Origin: DASUBV01 sp036501025 | Lineage (GTDB): Bacteria > Actinomycetota > Actinomycetes > Streptosporangiales > Streptosporangiaceae | Length of the DNA stretch: 64,000 nt | Assembly (NCBI GenBank): GCA_036501025.1 | Contig: DASYBB010000010.1 | Span: 1-64,000, forward strand | Direction of reading: 5' to 3' | In this document: piece after piece, positions 1-8,928 of the stretch | How the letters are laid out: each line of letters begins with the position of its first letter | How positions within the stretch are numbered: position 1 is the first letter of the stretch | Position numbers and translations under genes: made by a program | Notes under the pieces: model-generated | The model's database searches: none | What the model was told of the DNA's origin: nothing | What the model saw: only the letters and a program-made list of their open reading frames with translations

Positions 1-531
1 AACGCCAGCGACGCCGAGGACCTGGTCCAGGAGACGTCGGCGAAGGCGTACGCGGCGTTCCACCAGTTCAAGCCGGACACCAACCTGCGCGCCTGGCTGA
101 ACCGGATCCTGGCCAACACCTTCATCAGCGGCTACCGCAAGCGGCGCCGGGAGCCGATCCAGGAGCTGGCCGCCGACATTGAGCGCGACCTGGGCTCGGG
201 CGCCGACGCGGGGGCCGGCCCGATGTACCTGCGGGCCCGGTCGGCCGAGGCTGAGGCGATGGACCGCCTCGGCAACTCCGAGATCGCCAAGGCCCTGCTC
301 GACCTGCCCGAGGCGTTCCGGATGACGATCTACCTGGCCGACGTCGAGGGCTACCCGTACAAGGAGATCGCCGAGATCATGGGCACCCCGGTCGGCACCG
401 TGATGTCCCGGCTGCACCGCGCCCGCGGCCGGCTCCGTGAGCAGCTGGCCAGCCGCGCGCCGCGGGAGCGGACGCCCGCGCCCGCCCCGCGCCCGGCCAT
501 CGCCCCGCGCGTGGCGCCCGAGACCGCCTAA
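1..531 (+). CDS. sigR: ECF sigma factor, SigR/SigH-like (5' end missing)
   Basis: Only the C-terminal 176 residues are present; the reading frame is open at base 1. The first residues match region 2 of SigR-type sigma factors (DAEDLVQET, then the LRAWLNRIL and FISGYRKRR segments). Region 4 carries a helix-turn-helix around YKEIAEIMGTPVGTVMSRL. SigR in Streptomyces and SigH in mycobacteria direct the thiol-oxidative and heat stress response, normally under a zinc anti-sigma factor (RsrA/RshA) encoded immediately downstream. Here no rsrA follows: the next gene is convergent and starts about 30 bp away. The protein ends in an Ala/Pro/Arg-rich tail of about 25 residues beyond the usual family end. 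Family assignment is good; the precise orthologue is inferred. Confidence 0.85.
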   Translation, partial: NASDAEDLVQETSAKAYAAFHQFKPDTNLRAWLNRILANTFISGYRKRRREPIQELAADIERDLGSGADAGAGPMYLRARSAEAEAMDRLGNSEIAKALLDLPEAFRMTIYLADVEGYPYKEIAEIMGTPVGTVMSRLHRARGRLREQLASRAPRERTPAPAPRPAIAPRVAPETA

Positions 532-533
532 CT

Positions 534-569
534 TAGCTCCTCTAGCTTGGCTAGCTCCGCTAGCTCCCG
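534..569. repeat. Four tandem 9-bp TAGCT-containing units
   Basis: Four 9-base units, each beginning TAGCT (534-542, 543-551, 552-560, 561-569), fill the gap between two convergent genes and run over the stop codon of the leftward gene. They repeatedly contain CTAG, a tetramer that is usually scarce in such GC-rich genomes. No function is evident. Confidence 0.6.
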
Positions 570-3500
570 AAGATGGCGTCGCAGGCGCGGGCCGCCGCCT
601 TGCCGTCGTCCAGCGGGCAGAACCGGGTCGTGAAGGCCTGATAGGCGCCGGCGTACCGGGCGGTCACCGCGTCCAGGTCGCCCAGCGCCGCCACGACCTC
701 GGCTGACGTGCCCAGCAGCGGCCCCGGCGCCTCCGCCTCGAAGTCGAAGTAGAACCCGCGCAGGCGGTCCCGGTAGGTCTCCAGGTCGTAGGTGAAGAAC
801 AGCATCGGCTTGCCGGTCGGGGCGAAGTCGAACATCACCGAGGAGTAGTCGGTGATCAGCGCATCGCTGACCAGGCAGAGCTCCGCCATGCTGGGATAGC
901 CGGTCACGTTCAGGACGAAGCCGGGCCGGGTGCCGGGCGGGACGTCGTCGGCCATGTGGTGATGCCCGCGGAGCAGGATGACGGTGTCGGGGCCGAGCTG
1001 GCGCCAGGCCTGCTCCAGGTCCAGCCGGAAGTCGAACCGGTACCGGCCCGATGCGTAGTACTGATCGTCCCGCCAGGTCGGCGCGTACAAGATCACGCGC
1101 TTGCCCGCCGGGATGCCCAGCCGCTCCCGCGCCTGCGCGGCGATCCGCCCGGCGTCGCCGCTGCAGAGCACGTCGTTGCGGGGGTAGCCGGACTCGCAGA
1201 TCTCGCCGTCATAGCGGAACGCCCGGCGCATGATCGGGGTGCTGAACGGGTTGGGCGACAGCAGCAGGTCCCATTTCGCCACCTCCTGCTTCAGGTGCTC
1301 CAGGTACCGGGTCCCGCTGACGAACTGGGGCTGGCTGATGTCGAAGCCGATCCGCTTCAGCGGCGTGCCGTGCCAGGTCTGCACGTAGACCTGGCCCGCG
1401 CGCTTGACGTGCCACGCCTGCATGTCGTCGTTGGCGATCAGGTACCGGCTGCGGGCCAGCGCCTCGTAGTAGCTCTCGGTGCCGGCCAGGACCGCGGTGC
1501 CGCCGGGCGGGACCGGCACTGACCAGTCGGTGACCGCCCAGATGTGCTCCCGGGTGTCCCCGCGCCGGCGCAGTTCCTCGGCGATGGCCTGCGGGTTGTC
1601 ACCGCACTGCTTGCCCTTCCAGCTGATGAACACCACCGCGTCGCGCAGCGGCCGCCGCTGCTGCACCGGGTAGTAGACGCTGCGCAGCACCTTCCGCTGG
1701 ACCCGGCCGCCCTCGGTGATCTTGAAGGCCGGGCCGACGGTCAGGATCGGCGCGTCGTAGCCGCTGGTCGTGAACCGGTAGGCCTTCGGGCCGAACGTCA
1801 GCCGCCGGTCGCCGACCTCGGCCAGCCGGGCGTGGTCGTAGGCGGGCGCGATCAGCTCGGGCTCGCGCTCGCCGTCACCCTCGCCCGCGCCGGCCCCCTC
1901 GGCCGCGCCGCCGGCGGCCGCGGGCTGCCGGACCAGGATCTCCCAGGTGCCGTCGCGCAGCGGCAGCTGCTGGCCGAACGACGGCATCGCGGTGGCGTCG
2001 ATGGTGACCGAGAAGCGCTGGCCGTCGCGCTCCAGCGGCAGCACGTGCTGGTCGGTGGAGCCCTTCCGGCGCAGCAGGACGTCGCGCTGGCCGGCCGTGG
2101 CCGCGTACGTCCCGGACATGGTCAGGCGGCCGTCGCTGCTCCACCCGTGCTGGTCGATCACCGGCACCTCGGTGCGCCGCACGATGGCCGCGTTGCCGTA
2201 CCTGGTCCGCGCCACGACCATCTCCCGGTTTCCGGTCTGGTAGGTGAACTCGGGGACATCCGGCGCGAACGCGACCCGGATCCGCGGCTCGCCGGGACGG
2301 GTGAGGTACAGGTCCCATTCCACCGCCCCCGCGGCCGCGCCGACCCCCGGTGCCGCCGCGGCCACCTCCCGCAGCAGGACCGCGTCGGGCACCGCCGCGC
2401 GCAGCCGGACCCCGCCGCCGGGGAGCCGCTCGGCGCGCGCGCCGAGCGGCCACTGCGAGCTGCCCGCCGACCACGCGAGCGCGAGGTCGGTGCCGGGCTC
2501 CGCCGCGCCCGGCGACTCGACGTCCACCTCCAGCACCAGCTCGCCGTCGGCCCGCCGGCAGCCGGCCAGCAGCGCGGGCGTCGCCGTGACCTGCACGTGC
2601 AGCTGGCGGCCGACCCAGCGCGCGCCGAGCCGGACGCCCGGCGCGACCTGGCGCGGCACCGGGCGCTCGGCCGGGCCGACCACCGGCGTGTGCAGCCGGG
2701 CCGGGCGCCAGATGCCGCGGCCCCGGACCAGCACGTAGGCGTCCCAGTCCCCCGTCAGCCACTTGCCGCCGGCCTGGAACCAGCGCGGGCTGATGGCGGC
2801 GCGGAAGCCCGCCCAGTCGTAGGAGTACCGGTCCTGCCGGGACCAGCCCGTCGCGTACGGGTGCTGGGTCGAGCGGGCGGGCACCACGATCGGCAGCCGC
2901 CGGCGGCTGCCGCTGCCGGGAACCAGTAAGACGAGCTTGGAGGTGTGCCGCCGCTGGGTGATGTCCACCGACGGGACGAACGCGCAGCCCGCGATGACCA
3001 GCTTGCCGTCCTCCCACTCGACGCTCTCGACCCGGACGAACGGGTCCAGCTCGCGCCAGTGCGGCCGGTACAGGCGGGCCGGGAGGTTCAGCTCGGGGTC
3101 CCCGCGGAACGGCAGGTCGGCCTGGAGGCGGCCCCGCTCGCGGACCACCGGCACCGTCCTGACCGGCTGCTCCGCGGTCCACATGACCAGCTCCAGCAGC
3201 TCCGCGGGCCGGCCCGCGGCGATCAGGTGGTAGGCCAGGCGGTGCACCGACGGCAGCTTCCCGAAGACCCGGCGGTCCACCTGGGCCAGGTAGCGCTGGG
3301 TGAGCCGCATGAACTCCTCGCGGAAGCTGTCGGTCGTCCGGCCCAGCTCGCCGACGTACAGCCAGATGTCGTTGACCAGCGCCTTGCGCTGATGCTGGCG
3401 GACCAGCCGGGCCGGGCGGCGGCCGCGCAGGAACGCGTCGATGGCCAGCAGCGCGGTGATGCGGTCGGTGTAGTTGCTGATGTCGGTGCGGGACTGGGTG

Positions 3501-4156
3501 ATCGACAGGGCGCCGGTGCCCCGCTCGCGCCAGTAGTAGATCGGGTCGGGGATCACGTCCACCGCCGAGGCCAGCACGTGGGCCCGGGTCATGACCTGGA
3601 TGTCCTCCCAGACCATGCCTTCGGGGTAGGTCAGCCCGTGCTCGGTCCAGAACGACCGGCGGAACAGCTTGTTCCACACCGAGACGTCGTAGAACAGGGC
3701 CGGCGCGGCACTGATGTGGGTCCGGGTCCGGCGGCCCTTGATGGCCTTGGCGTGCAGCGCGGACTGGGTGATGCCGAGCGGCCCGATCCGCTGCACGTTG
3801 CCGGACACGAAGTCCGAGCCGGACGCCTCCAGCGCGTGCAGCAGCCGCTCGTAGGCGTGCGGCGGCAGGACGTCGTCGCCGTCGACGAAGGCCAGGTAGG
3901 TCCCGGTGGCCAGCTCGAGCCCGCGGTTGCGGGCGTGGCCGGGGCCGCCGTTGGGGACCCGCAGCAGCGTGAACCGGGGGTCGGCCGCCGCCCGGGCCGC
4001 GGCCACCTCCGCGCTGGCGTCCGTCGACCCGTCGTCGACGACGATGACCTGCAGGTCGGTGACGGTCTGCGCGGCAATGGAGGATAGGCAGTCATCCAGC
4101 AGCTCCCCGCCGACGTTAAAGAAAGGAACAATAACGCTAATGCGCGGAACTGTCAT
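560..4156 (-). CDS. Two-domain GT2 glycosyltransferase / CDP-glycerol glycerophosphotransferase
   Basis: This 1198-residue protein joins two transferases. The N-terminal ~300 residues are a GT2 (GT-A fold) domain, with the opening strand ISVIVPFFN, VDDGSTD and the metal-binding DGDD. The C-terminal ~400 residues are a CDP-glycerol glycerophosphotransferase (TagF/TagB family), with TWHGTPLK, YAPTWRDDQ and ITDYSSVMFD. The middle ~400 residues resemble beta-rich modules often found in such fusions and are not assigned. Family members build wall teichoic acid-like glycerol- or polyol-phosphate polymers on the cytoplasmic face. No transmembrane segment is obvious, and no other teichoic-acid gene is adjacent. 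The ATG start has GGGGGA about six bases upstream. The acceptor and polymer product cannot be predicted. Confidence 0.85.
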   Translation of the reverse strand: MTVPRISVIVPFFNVGGELLDDCLSSIAAQTVTDLQVIVVDDGSTDASAEVAAARAAADPRFTLLRVPNGGPGHARNRGLELATGTYLAFVDGDDVLPPHAYERLLHALEASGSDFVSGNVQRIGPLGITQSALHAKAIKGRRTRTHISAAPALFYDVSVWNKLFRRSFWTEHGLTYPEGMVWEDIQVMTRAHVLASAVDVIPDPIYYWRERGTGALSITQSRTDISNYTDRITALLAIDAFLRGRRPARLVRQHQRKALVNDIWLYVGELGRTTDSFREEFMRLTQRYLAQVDRRVFGKLPSVHRLAYHLIAAGRPAELLELVMWTAEQPVRTVPVVRERGRLQADLPFRGDPELNLPARLYRPHWRELDPFVRVESVEWEDGKLVIAGCAFVPSVDITQRRHTSKLVLLVPGSGSRRRLPIVVPARSTQHPYATGWSRQDRYSYDWAGFRAAISPRWFQAGGKWLTGDWDAYVLVRGRGIWRPARLHTPVVGPAERPVPRQVAPGVRLGARWVGRQLHVQVTATPALLAGCRRADGELVLEVDVESPGAAEPGTDLALAWSAGSSQWPLGARAERLPGGGVRLRAAVPDAVLLREVAAAAPGVGAAAGAVEWDLYLTRPGEPRIRVAFAPDVPEFTYQTGNREMVVARTRYGNAAIVRRTEVPVIDQHGWSSDGRLTMSGTYAATAGQRDVLLRRKGSTDQHVLPLERDGQRFSVTIDATAMPSFGQQLPLRDGTWEILVRQPAAAGGAAEGAGAGEGDGEREPELIAPAYDHARLAEVGDRRLTFGPKAYRFTTSGYDAPILTVGPAFKITEGGRVQRKVLRSVYYPVQQRRPLRDAVVFISWKGKQCGDNPQAIAEELRRRGDTREHIWAVTDWSVPVPPGGTAVLAGTESYYEALARSRYLIANDDMQAWHVKRAGQVYVQTWHGTPLKRIGFDISQPQFVSGTRYLEHLKQEVAKWDLLLSPNPFSTPIMRRAFRYDGEICESGYPRNDVLCSGDAGRIAAQARERLGIPAGKRVILYAPTWRDDQYYASGRYRFDFRLDLEQAWRQLGPDTVILLRGHHHMADDVPPGTRPGFVLNVTGYPSMAELCLVSDALITDYSSVMFDFAPTGKPMLFFTYDLETYRDRLRGFYFDFEAEAPGPLLGTSAEVVAALGDLDAVTARYAGAYQAFTTRFCPLDDGKAAARACDAIFGS

Positions 4157-4201
4157 AAAGTATCCCCCAGGCGCGTCGACGAAATAGCCGCGCCGGGGAT
4201 T

Positions 4202-4978
4202 TTACTCGCCGCGCCAGGCAGGCGGCCGTTTCTCGGCAAATGCGAGCGCGCCTTCGCGCGCGTCGGCCGACGTGAATACGGGGCCGACGATCTCGCCCTG
4301 CCGCCGGAAGGCCTCGCCGCTGGGCCAGTCCGCGGCCCGGGCCACGACCTGCTTGGTTGCGGCCAGCGCCAGCGGTGCGCCCTGGGCCACCCGCTGGGCC
4401 AGGGCGACCGCGCCCGCCAGCGCCTCGCCGGCCGGCGTCAGCGCGCTGACCAGCCCGGCCGCGTGCAGCCGCTCCGCCGGGTAGTGCTCGCCGGTCAGCG
4501 CGATCTCCATGGCCAGGTGGTAGGGAATGCGCTGGGGCAGCCGGATCAGCCCGCCCGCGGCGGCGGCCAGGCCCCGCCGCACCTCGGGCAGGCCGAACCG
4601 GGCCGCCTCGCTGGCCACGATCAGGTCGCAGGCCAGGGCCAGCTCGAACCCGCCGGCCAGGGCGTAGCCCTCGACCGCCGCGATCAGCGGCTTGGCCGGC
4701 GGCCGCTCGACCAGGCCGCCGAAGCCCCGGTCGCCGGCCGTGGGCGCGTCGCCGGACAGGAAGCCCTTGAGGTCCATGCCCGCGCAGAACGTGCCGCCGG
4801 CCCCGGTCAGCACGAGCACCCGCACGTCAGCGCGGCCGTCGAGCTCGTCCGCGGCCGCCGCGATCCCGCGGGCGACGGCCCCGTTGACGGCGTTCCGGGC
4901 CTGCGGGCGGTTGATCGTGATGACGGCGACGCCGTCCTGCACCTGCGTCAGTACCGGCTCTGCCGACGGCTCAGTCAT
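4202..4978 (-). CDS. Enoyl-CoA hydratase/isomerase (crotonase family)
   Basis: A 258-residue crotonase-fold protein. The oxyanion-hole strand (TFCAGMDLK) is present. Both glutamates used by classical hydratases are in place, one in GGFELALACD and one in FGLPEV. This supports hydration of trans-2-enoyl-CoA or a related isomerase reaction, but substrate chain length cannot be read from sequence. It lies 10 bp downstream of an SDR gene whose product resembles 3-hydroxyacyl-CoA dehydrogenases, so the pair could perform consecutive beta-oxidation steps. The start has a GAGAGAAG ribosome-binding site partly inside the end of the preceding gene, suggesting coupled translation. Confidence 0.85.
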   Translation of the reverse strand: MTEPSAEPVLTQVQDGVAVITINRPQARNAVNGAVARGIAAAADELDGRADVRVLVLTGAGGTFCAGMDLKGFLSGDAPTAGDRGFGGLVERPPAKPLIAAVEGYALAGGFELALACDLIVASEAARFGLPEVRRGLAAAAGGLIRLPQRIPYHLAMEIALTGEHYPAERLHAAGLVSALTPAGEALAGAVALAQRVAQGAPLALAATKQVVARAADWPSGEAFRRQGEIVGPVFTSADAREGALAFAEKRPPAWRGE

Positions 4979-4988
4979 GACACTTCTC

Positions 4989-5762
4989 TCATTTCGGCTG
5001 GAATCTAATTCCCCCGTCGAAACGGACGGTTTCCGCGTTCATGTAGTCGTTCTCGATAAGCGACCGGACCAGCTGGCCGAATTCCGCCGCGGTGCCCATG
5101 CGCTTGGGGAAGACCACGGGCGCGGCGAGGCGCGCCTTCCATTCCTCGCTGCCCTCGCCGGTCCCGTAGATGGGGGTGTCGATAATGCCGGGGCAGATCG
5201 TGTTGACCCGGACGCCGATGGCCGCGAGGTCGCGGGCCGCGGGCACGGTCATGCCGATGATGCCGCCCTTGGACGCCGAGTAGGCGACCTGGCCGGTCTG
5301 GCCCTCCAGCCCCGCCACCGAGGCGGTATTGATGACCACGCCGCGCTGGCCGTCCGCGTCGGCCGGGTCGGTCGTGGCCATCTGGGCCGCGGCGATCCGC
5401 ATCAGGTTGAAGGTCCCGATGAGGTTGATGTCGATGACCCGGCGGTAGGCGGCCAGGTCATGCGGCGACCCGTCACGGCCCACGGTCCGGGACGCCCAGC
5501 CGATGCCCGCGCAGCTGACCGCCACCCGCAGCGGCCGCGGCCCGGCCGCCACCGCGCTCACGGCGGCCGCGACGGACTCCTCGTCGCTGACATCCACCCG
5601 GGTGAACACCCCGCCGATCTCGTCGGCGATCTTGTTGCCGCGCTCGGCATTGAGGTCGGCCACCATTACCAGGGCGCCGGCCTTAGCAAGCTCTCTGGCG
5701 GTCGCCTCGCCGAGGCCGCTGGCCCCGCCCGAGACAATCGCGGAGGTTCCGTTCAGGTTCAT
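4989..5762 (-). CDS. Short-chain dehydrogenase, 3-hydroxyacyl-CoA dehydrogenase type 2-like
   Basis: A classical 257-residue SDR with the nucleotide-binding motif SGGASGLG near residue 11, an acidic residue (VADLN) favouring NAD over NADP, and the catalytic YSASK. The long loop between the fourth strand and the catalytic serine, and the PVVFPKRMG segment, are typical of the HSD17B10/FadB2-like group that oxidises 3-hydroxyacyl-CoA. It is the first gene of a two-gene operon with the enoyl-CoA hydratase. A strong hairpin just upstream separates it from the preceding radical SAM gene, so it should have its own promoter. Substrate is inferred from family and neighbour only. Confidence 0.85.
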   Translation of the reverse strand: MNLNGTSAIVSGGASGLGEATARELAKAGALVMVADLNAERGNKIADEIGGVFTRVDVSDEESVAAAVSAVAAGPRPLRVAVSCAGIGWASRTVGRDGSPHDLAAYRRVIDINLIGTFNLMRIAAAQMATTDPADADGQRGVVINTASVAGLEGQTGQVAYSASKGGIIGMTVPAARDLAAIGVRVNTICPGIIDTPIYGTGEGSEEWKARLAAPVVFPKRMGTAAEFGQLVRSLIENDYMNAETVRFDGGIRFQPK

Positions 5763-5782
5763 GGCGGGAGCTTACCGAACCG

Positions 5783-5818
5783 GGCTCAGGCCGGGCCGCC
5801 GCAGGCCCGGCCTGAGCC
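5783..5818 (-). terminator. Perfect 15-bp hairpin after the radical SAM gene
   Basis: A perfect 15-base inverted repeat (GGCTCAGGCCGGGCC and its complement) with a six-base loop occupies the 64-bp gap between the end of the KamA-like gene and the start of the SDR gene. It is well placed to end the KamA-like transcript. There is no U-tract, as is common for actinobacterial hairpin terminators. Confidence 0.75.
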
Positions 5819-5826
5819 GGCCCGGT

Positions 5827-7200
5827 CTAGTCCGCCGCCAGCAGCAGGTCCTCCGCCCACAGCCCGGGCGGGTCGGCGGGCAGCTGGTCCCACGGGAACC
5901 TTGTGTCGAAGGCCGGCTCCAGGTCGGTCAGCCAGACCGCGGCGGGATCGTACCGGGCGAAGAACGGGCGCCCGACCAGGGCCGGATCCCGGGCCTGGAT
6001 CATGTGCAGGGTGAGCACCCGCTGGCCCGCGATCTCGGCCACCCCGTCGATGCAGACCTTGCCGGGCGTGGCCGACATGGACGGCCCGCGGACCGTCCGG
6101 CCGAGGCCCGAGACGCTGCTGTAGGCGTCCCGGAAGATCTGCGCCGCGCGGACCAGCGGGACGGCGAAGTAGCCCTGCGGCCCGGTGTCGCGCTCGACGA
6201 ACATGTAGTACGGGATCATCCCCATCCGCAGCTGCGCCCGCCACATGCCCGACCAGGTGCGGTCGTCGTCGTTGATGCTGCGGATCAGCGGCGCCTGGGT
6301 CCGGATGACCGCGCCGGCCGACTGGATCCGGGCGACGGCCGCCGCCACCAGCGGCGGCTCCAGCTCGCGGGGATGGGAGAAGTGGGCCATGAAGGCCAGC
6401 GTCTTGCCGGCCGCCGCGACCTCCTCGAACAGGCGCAGGGTAGCGTCGGCGTCCGGGTCGGTCACGAAGCGCTGCGGCCAGTAGGCAAGCGACTTGGTCC
6501 CGATCCGGATGGACTCGATGTGCTCGAGCCCCGGGCCCAGCAGCGGCTCGATGTACCGGCGCAGCACCGGCTCGCCCATGATCATCGGATCGCCGCCGGT
6601 GATCAGGACGCTGGTCACCTCCTGGTGCGCCCGCAGGTAGGCGGTCACCCGGTCCATGTCGCCGGTGGCCATCTTCAGGTCGGGCTCGTCCACGAACTGA
6701 GCCCAGCGGAAGCAGTAGGTGCAGTACGCGTGGCAGGTCTGGCCCTGCTTGGGGAAGACCAGGACGGTCTCGGGGTATTTGTGCTGGACCCCGGGCAGGG
6801 GCTCCTCGCCGACTTCGGGAATGTTCAGCATCAGCTGCCCGGCCGGATGGGGGTTCAGCTTCATCCGGACGGCGTGGGCCGCCGCCTGGATGGCCCGCTG
6901 CGGGGCCTGCGCGGCCAGCAGGTCGGCGATCGGCGCGATGTCGTCGGCGCTGAGCATGTCGGACTGGGGGAAGACCAGCCGGTAGATGGGGTCGTCGGGG
7001 GCCGCCGACCAGTCGATGAGGGACTCGATGACGTACTCGTTGGTGCGAAAGGGCAGAACGGTGGCGACGGCGCGGACCGCGAGCCGCTCCGCGGGCTCCA
7101 GCCCCGCCCGTGCCACCAGGTCGTCCAGGTGCTTCGCCGTGTACGCACGGAACCGGCGGCCCGGCACGGGGGCAGTGGACGCCATCTGCTGATCAGTCAT
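5827..7200 (-). CDS. KamA-family radical SAM / PLP aminomutase-like protein
   Basis: The predicted 457-residue protein contains the radical SAM cluster motif CHAYCTYC (CxxxCxxC), followed by the SAM-binding TGGDPM segment typical of lysine 2,3-aminomutases. A lysine in the C-terminal SATPGK segment is a candidate PLP-binding residue. Family members shift the alpha-amino group of lysine, glutamate or related substrates using 4Fe-4S, SAM and PLP; EpmB relatives act on EF-P lysine. No EF-P partner gene is nearby, so the substrate is open. I chose ATG 7200 because AAGGAG lies five bases before it; an in-frame GTG at 7218 is less likely. A hairpin follows the stop, so it is probably monocistronic. 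Confidence 0.8.
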   Translation of the reverse strand: MTDQQMASTAPVPGRRFRAYTAKHLDDLVARAGLEPAERLAVRAVATVLPFRTNEYVIESLIDWSAAPDDPIYRLVFPQSDMLSADDIAPIADLLAAQAPQRAIQAAAHAVRMKLNPHPAGQLMLNIPEVGEEPLPGVQHKYPETVLVFPKQGQTCHAYCTYCFRWAQFVDEPDLKMATGDMDRVTAYLRAHQEVTSVLITGGDPMIMGEPVLRRYIEPLLGPGLEHIESIRIGTKSLAYWPQRFVTDPDADATLRLFEEVAAAGKTLAFMAHFSHPRELEPPLVAAAVARIQSAGAVIRTQAPLIRSINDDDRTWSGMWRAQLRMGMIPYYMFVERDTGPQGYFAVPLVRAAQIFRDAYSSVSGLGRTVRGPSMSATPGKVCIDGVAEIAGQRVLTLHMIQARDPALVGRPFFARYDPAAVWLTDLEPAFDTRFPWDQLPADPPGLWAEDLLLAAD

Positions 7201-7639
7201 GCAGCTCCTTCCGGTCACCGCGGCACCCGGCGTCGTCGCCGGGCCCGGGCCTCCGTCATGCCGCCAGCGGGCGAGATTCCCGCTGCGTCCTGGCTCTCCC
7301 CCTGTGACGCTGCTGATCGGCTGGAGGTCTCAGCACGACCATAGAAAGAGATCACGGTTTGAAAACGCTCAAGGAAAGCCGAGGATTTGCCTGTGGTTGC
7401 CAGGTCCCCCGCCGGGTTTATACCCAGGACCGGGCGCCACACTACGGGAGCATCCCCGGCCAATGCGGTCCTTTCCGTCTCATCTGCCCATCTGGCCCTC
7501 CAGGCTCACGCTGCCTCCATCCGGCCTCCATCCTTCGCTGTGGCTCTCACCCGCCCCACCAGTACCACCGCACCGGTTCCCGCCGGCGGGCAACCCATGC
7601 ACGCCGGGCCGCCGATCCGCAGGCCGGAGCGGTCCGGAG
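7201..7639. other. Intergenic region upstream of the radical SAM gene
   Basis: About 440 bp separate plsX (which ends here) from the KamA-like start; both run leftward, so this holds the promoter and leader of the KamA-like gene. It includes a lower-GC patch around 7330-7400 that is the likely promoter area. The part next to the start has a GC-rich inverted repeat near 7227-7243. I compared it by eye with lysine, glycine, cobalamin and SAM riboswitch cores and recognised none. Open frames here have no familiar protein signature. Confidence 0.4.
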
Positions 7640-8851
7640 TCAGGGGCGGCGCAGGAAGTGAGCGCCGCGCGCCGGGCCCAGGCGCTCCCGGATCTTGTCG
7701 GTGATGCCCGCGCTGGCCAGCTCGGCCGTCAGCCGGACGGCCACGGCGGCCCCCCGGGCGGCGACGGCCCCGTGCGCGATGACGACGGTCGCCTCCAGCC
7801 CGAGCAGGGCGGCGCCGCCGTAGGTCTCGGCGTCGAGCCGCTCGCTCAGCTCGCGCAGGCCGCGCCGCTGCAGCAGGGCGCCGAGCCGCGCGGTCCGGGA
7901 CCCGCCGATCGCCTCGCGCAGCTGCCGGCCGGCGAAGGCCGCCGTGCCCTCCAGCGTCTTCAGGGCCACGTTCCCGGTGAAGCCGTCGGTCACGACCACG
8001 TCGACCTTCCCGGCCAGCAGGTCACCGCCCTCCACGTTGCCGGTGAAGCTGATCGGCAGGACGCCGTGCGGCGGGTCGGCCTCCAGCAGCTCATGGGCGC
8101 GCCGGGCCAGCTTGTTGCCCTTGCCGGGCTCGGCGCCGATGCTGAGCAGCCCGACCCGGGGCTCGGCGATGCCGAGCGCGACCTGCGCGTAGGCCACGCC
8201 CAGCTGCGCGAACTGGACCAGCATCTCCGGCTTGGGGTCGGCGATGGCGCCGGCGTCGAGCAGCAGCGTCGGCCCGGGGCGGGTGGGCAGGATGACGGCC
8301 AGGGCGGGCCGGGCCACGCCGGGCAGCGGCCGCAGCCGCAGCCGGGCCGTGGCGACGATGGCGCCCGTCGAGCCGGCCGACACCACCGCCGCGGCCTGCC
8401 CGCGCCGGACCAGCTGGCAGGCGACCGCGATGCTGGACCGGGGCCGCCGCCACCCGGCCAGGGCGCCCTCGCCCATGTCCACCGAGTCCTCGGCCGGGAC
8501 CAGCCAGATCTCGCCCGGCTCGGCCCCGTGCCGGGCCGGCCCGTGCCGGCCCGCCCCGTGCCCGGCCGCGCCCTGCGCGGTCACGCCGAGCCCGGCCAGC
8601 AGCGGCCGCAGCTGGCCCGGACGGCCGGTCAGCGCGATGCGCAGGCCGTGCTCGCGCGCGGCGGCCACCGCCCCGGCCACGATCGCATCGGGCGCGTGGT
8701 CACCGCCCATGGCGTCTACCGCCACCAGCGGGGGCGCGCCGGAGTGAACCGCGGCGGGCAGCACCGGGCCCGGATGGGCGCCGTCGGCGTGACCCGCGTC
8801 TGGCTGACCCGGGCCGGCCGGGCCCGCGGCTGGCTCGATGGGGTCGGACAT
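7640..8851 (-). CDS. plsX: Phosphate acyltransferase PlsX
   Basis: PlsX converts acyl-ACP to acyl-phosphate, the donor for the first acylation of glycerol-3-phosphate in phospholipid synthesis; it is a peripheral membrane enzyme. The hallmark VAVDAMGGDHAP occurs at about residue 42, with later family blocks SAGSTGA, LLSIGAEPGKGN and DGFTGNVALK. The length of 403 residues exceeds the usual ~330. The excess is an Ala/Pro/Gly-rich N-terminal extension and an insert around residues 90-115. No strong ribosome-binding site precedes ATG 8851, so a later start is possible. It is divergent from argS and is not next to rpmF or fabD/fabH genes as in many bacteria. Confidence 0.9.
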   Translation of the reverse strand: MSDPIEPAAGPAGPGQPDAGHADGAHPGPVLPAAVHSGAPPLVAVDAMGGDHAPDAIVAGAVAAAREHGLRIALTGRPGQLRPLLAGLGVTAQGAAGHGAGRHGPARHGAEPGEIWLVPAEDSVDMGEGALAGWRRPRSSIAVACQLVRRGQAAAVVSAGSTGAIVATARLRLRPLPGVARPALAVILPTRPGPTLLLDAGAIADPKPEMLVQFAQLGVAYAQVALGIAEPRVGLLSIGAEPGKGNKLARRAHELLEADPPHGVLPISFTGNVEGGDLLAGKVDVVVTDGFTGNVALKTLEGTAAFAGRQLREAIGGSRTARLGALLQRRGLRELSERLDAETYGGAALLGLEATVVIAHGAVAARGAAVAVRLTAELASAGITDKIRERLGPARGAHFLRRP

Positions 8852-8916
8852 GCGCCCAAGCCTCTCATTGCGGCCCGCCCGCCGTTCAATCGCGCGGGGC
8901 GCGCCCGGCCAGCCGA

Positions 8917-8922
8917 TACCCT
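8917..8922 (+). promoter_or_regulatory. -10 element for a leaderless argS transcript
   Basis: TACCCT ends exactly six bases before the GTG start of argS, and there is no Shine-Dalgarno. This spacing puts the transcription start on or next to the start codon. It is the same arrangement as at nine other genes in the window. Confidence 0.55.
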
Positions 8923-8928
8923 GGACAG

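Noticed and set aside
1544..4087. Long plus-strand frames opposite the GT2/CDP-glycerol transferase
   Set aside because: Antisense to a gene with clear motifs, composition-driven.
7215..7463. 82-codon frame overlapping the KamA-like leader
   Set aside because: No family resemblance, Arg-rich end, and it overlaps the ribosome-binding site and promoter area of the KamA-like gene.
7201..7639. Possible riboswitch upstream of the KamA-like gene
   Set aside because: Length and small inverted repeats are suggestive, but none of the conserved cores of lysine, glycine, SAM or cobalamin riboswitches could be found by eye.
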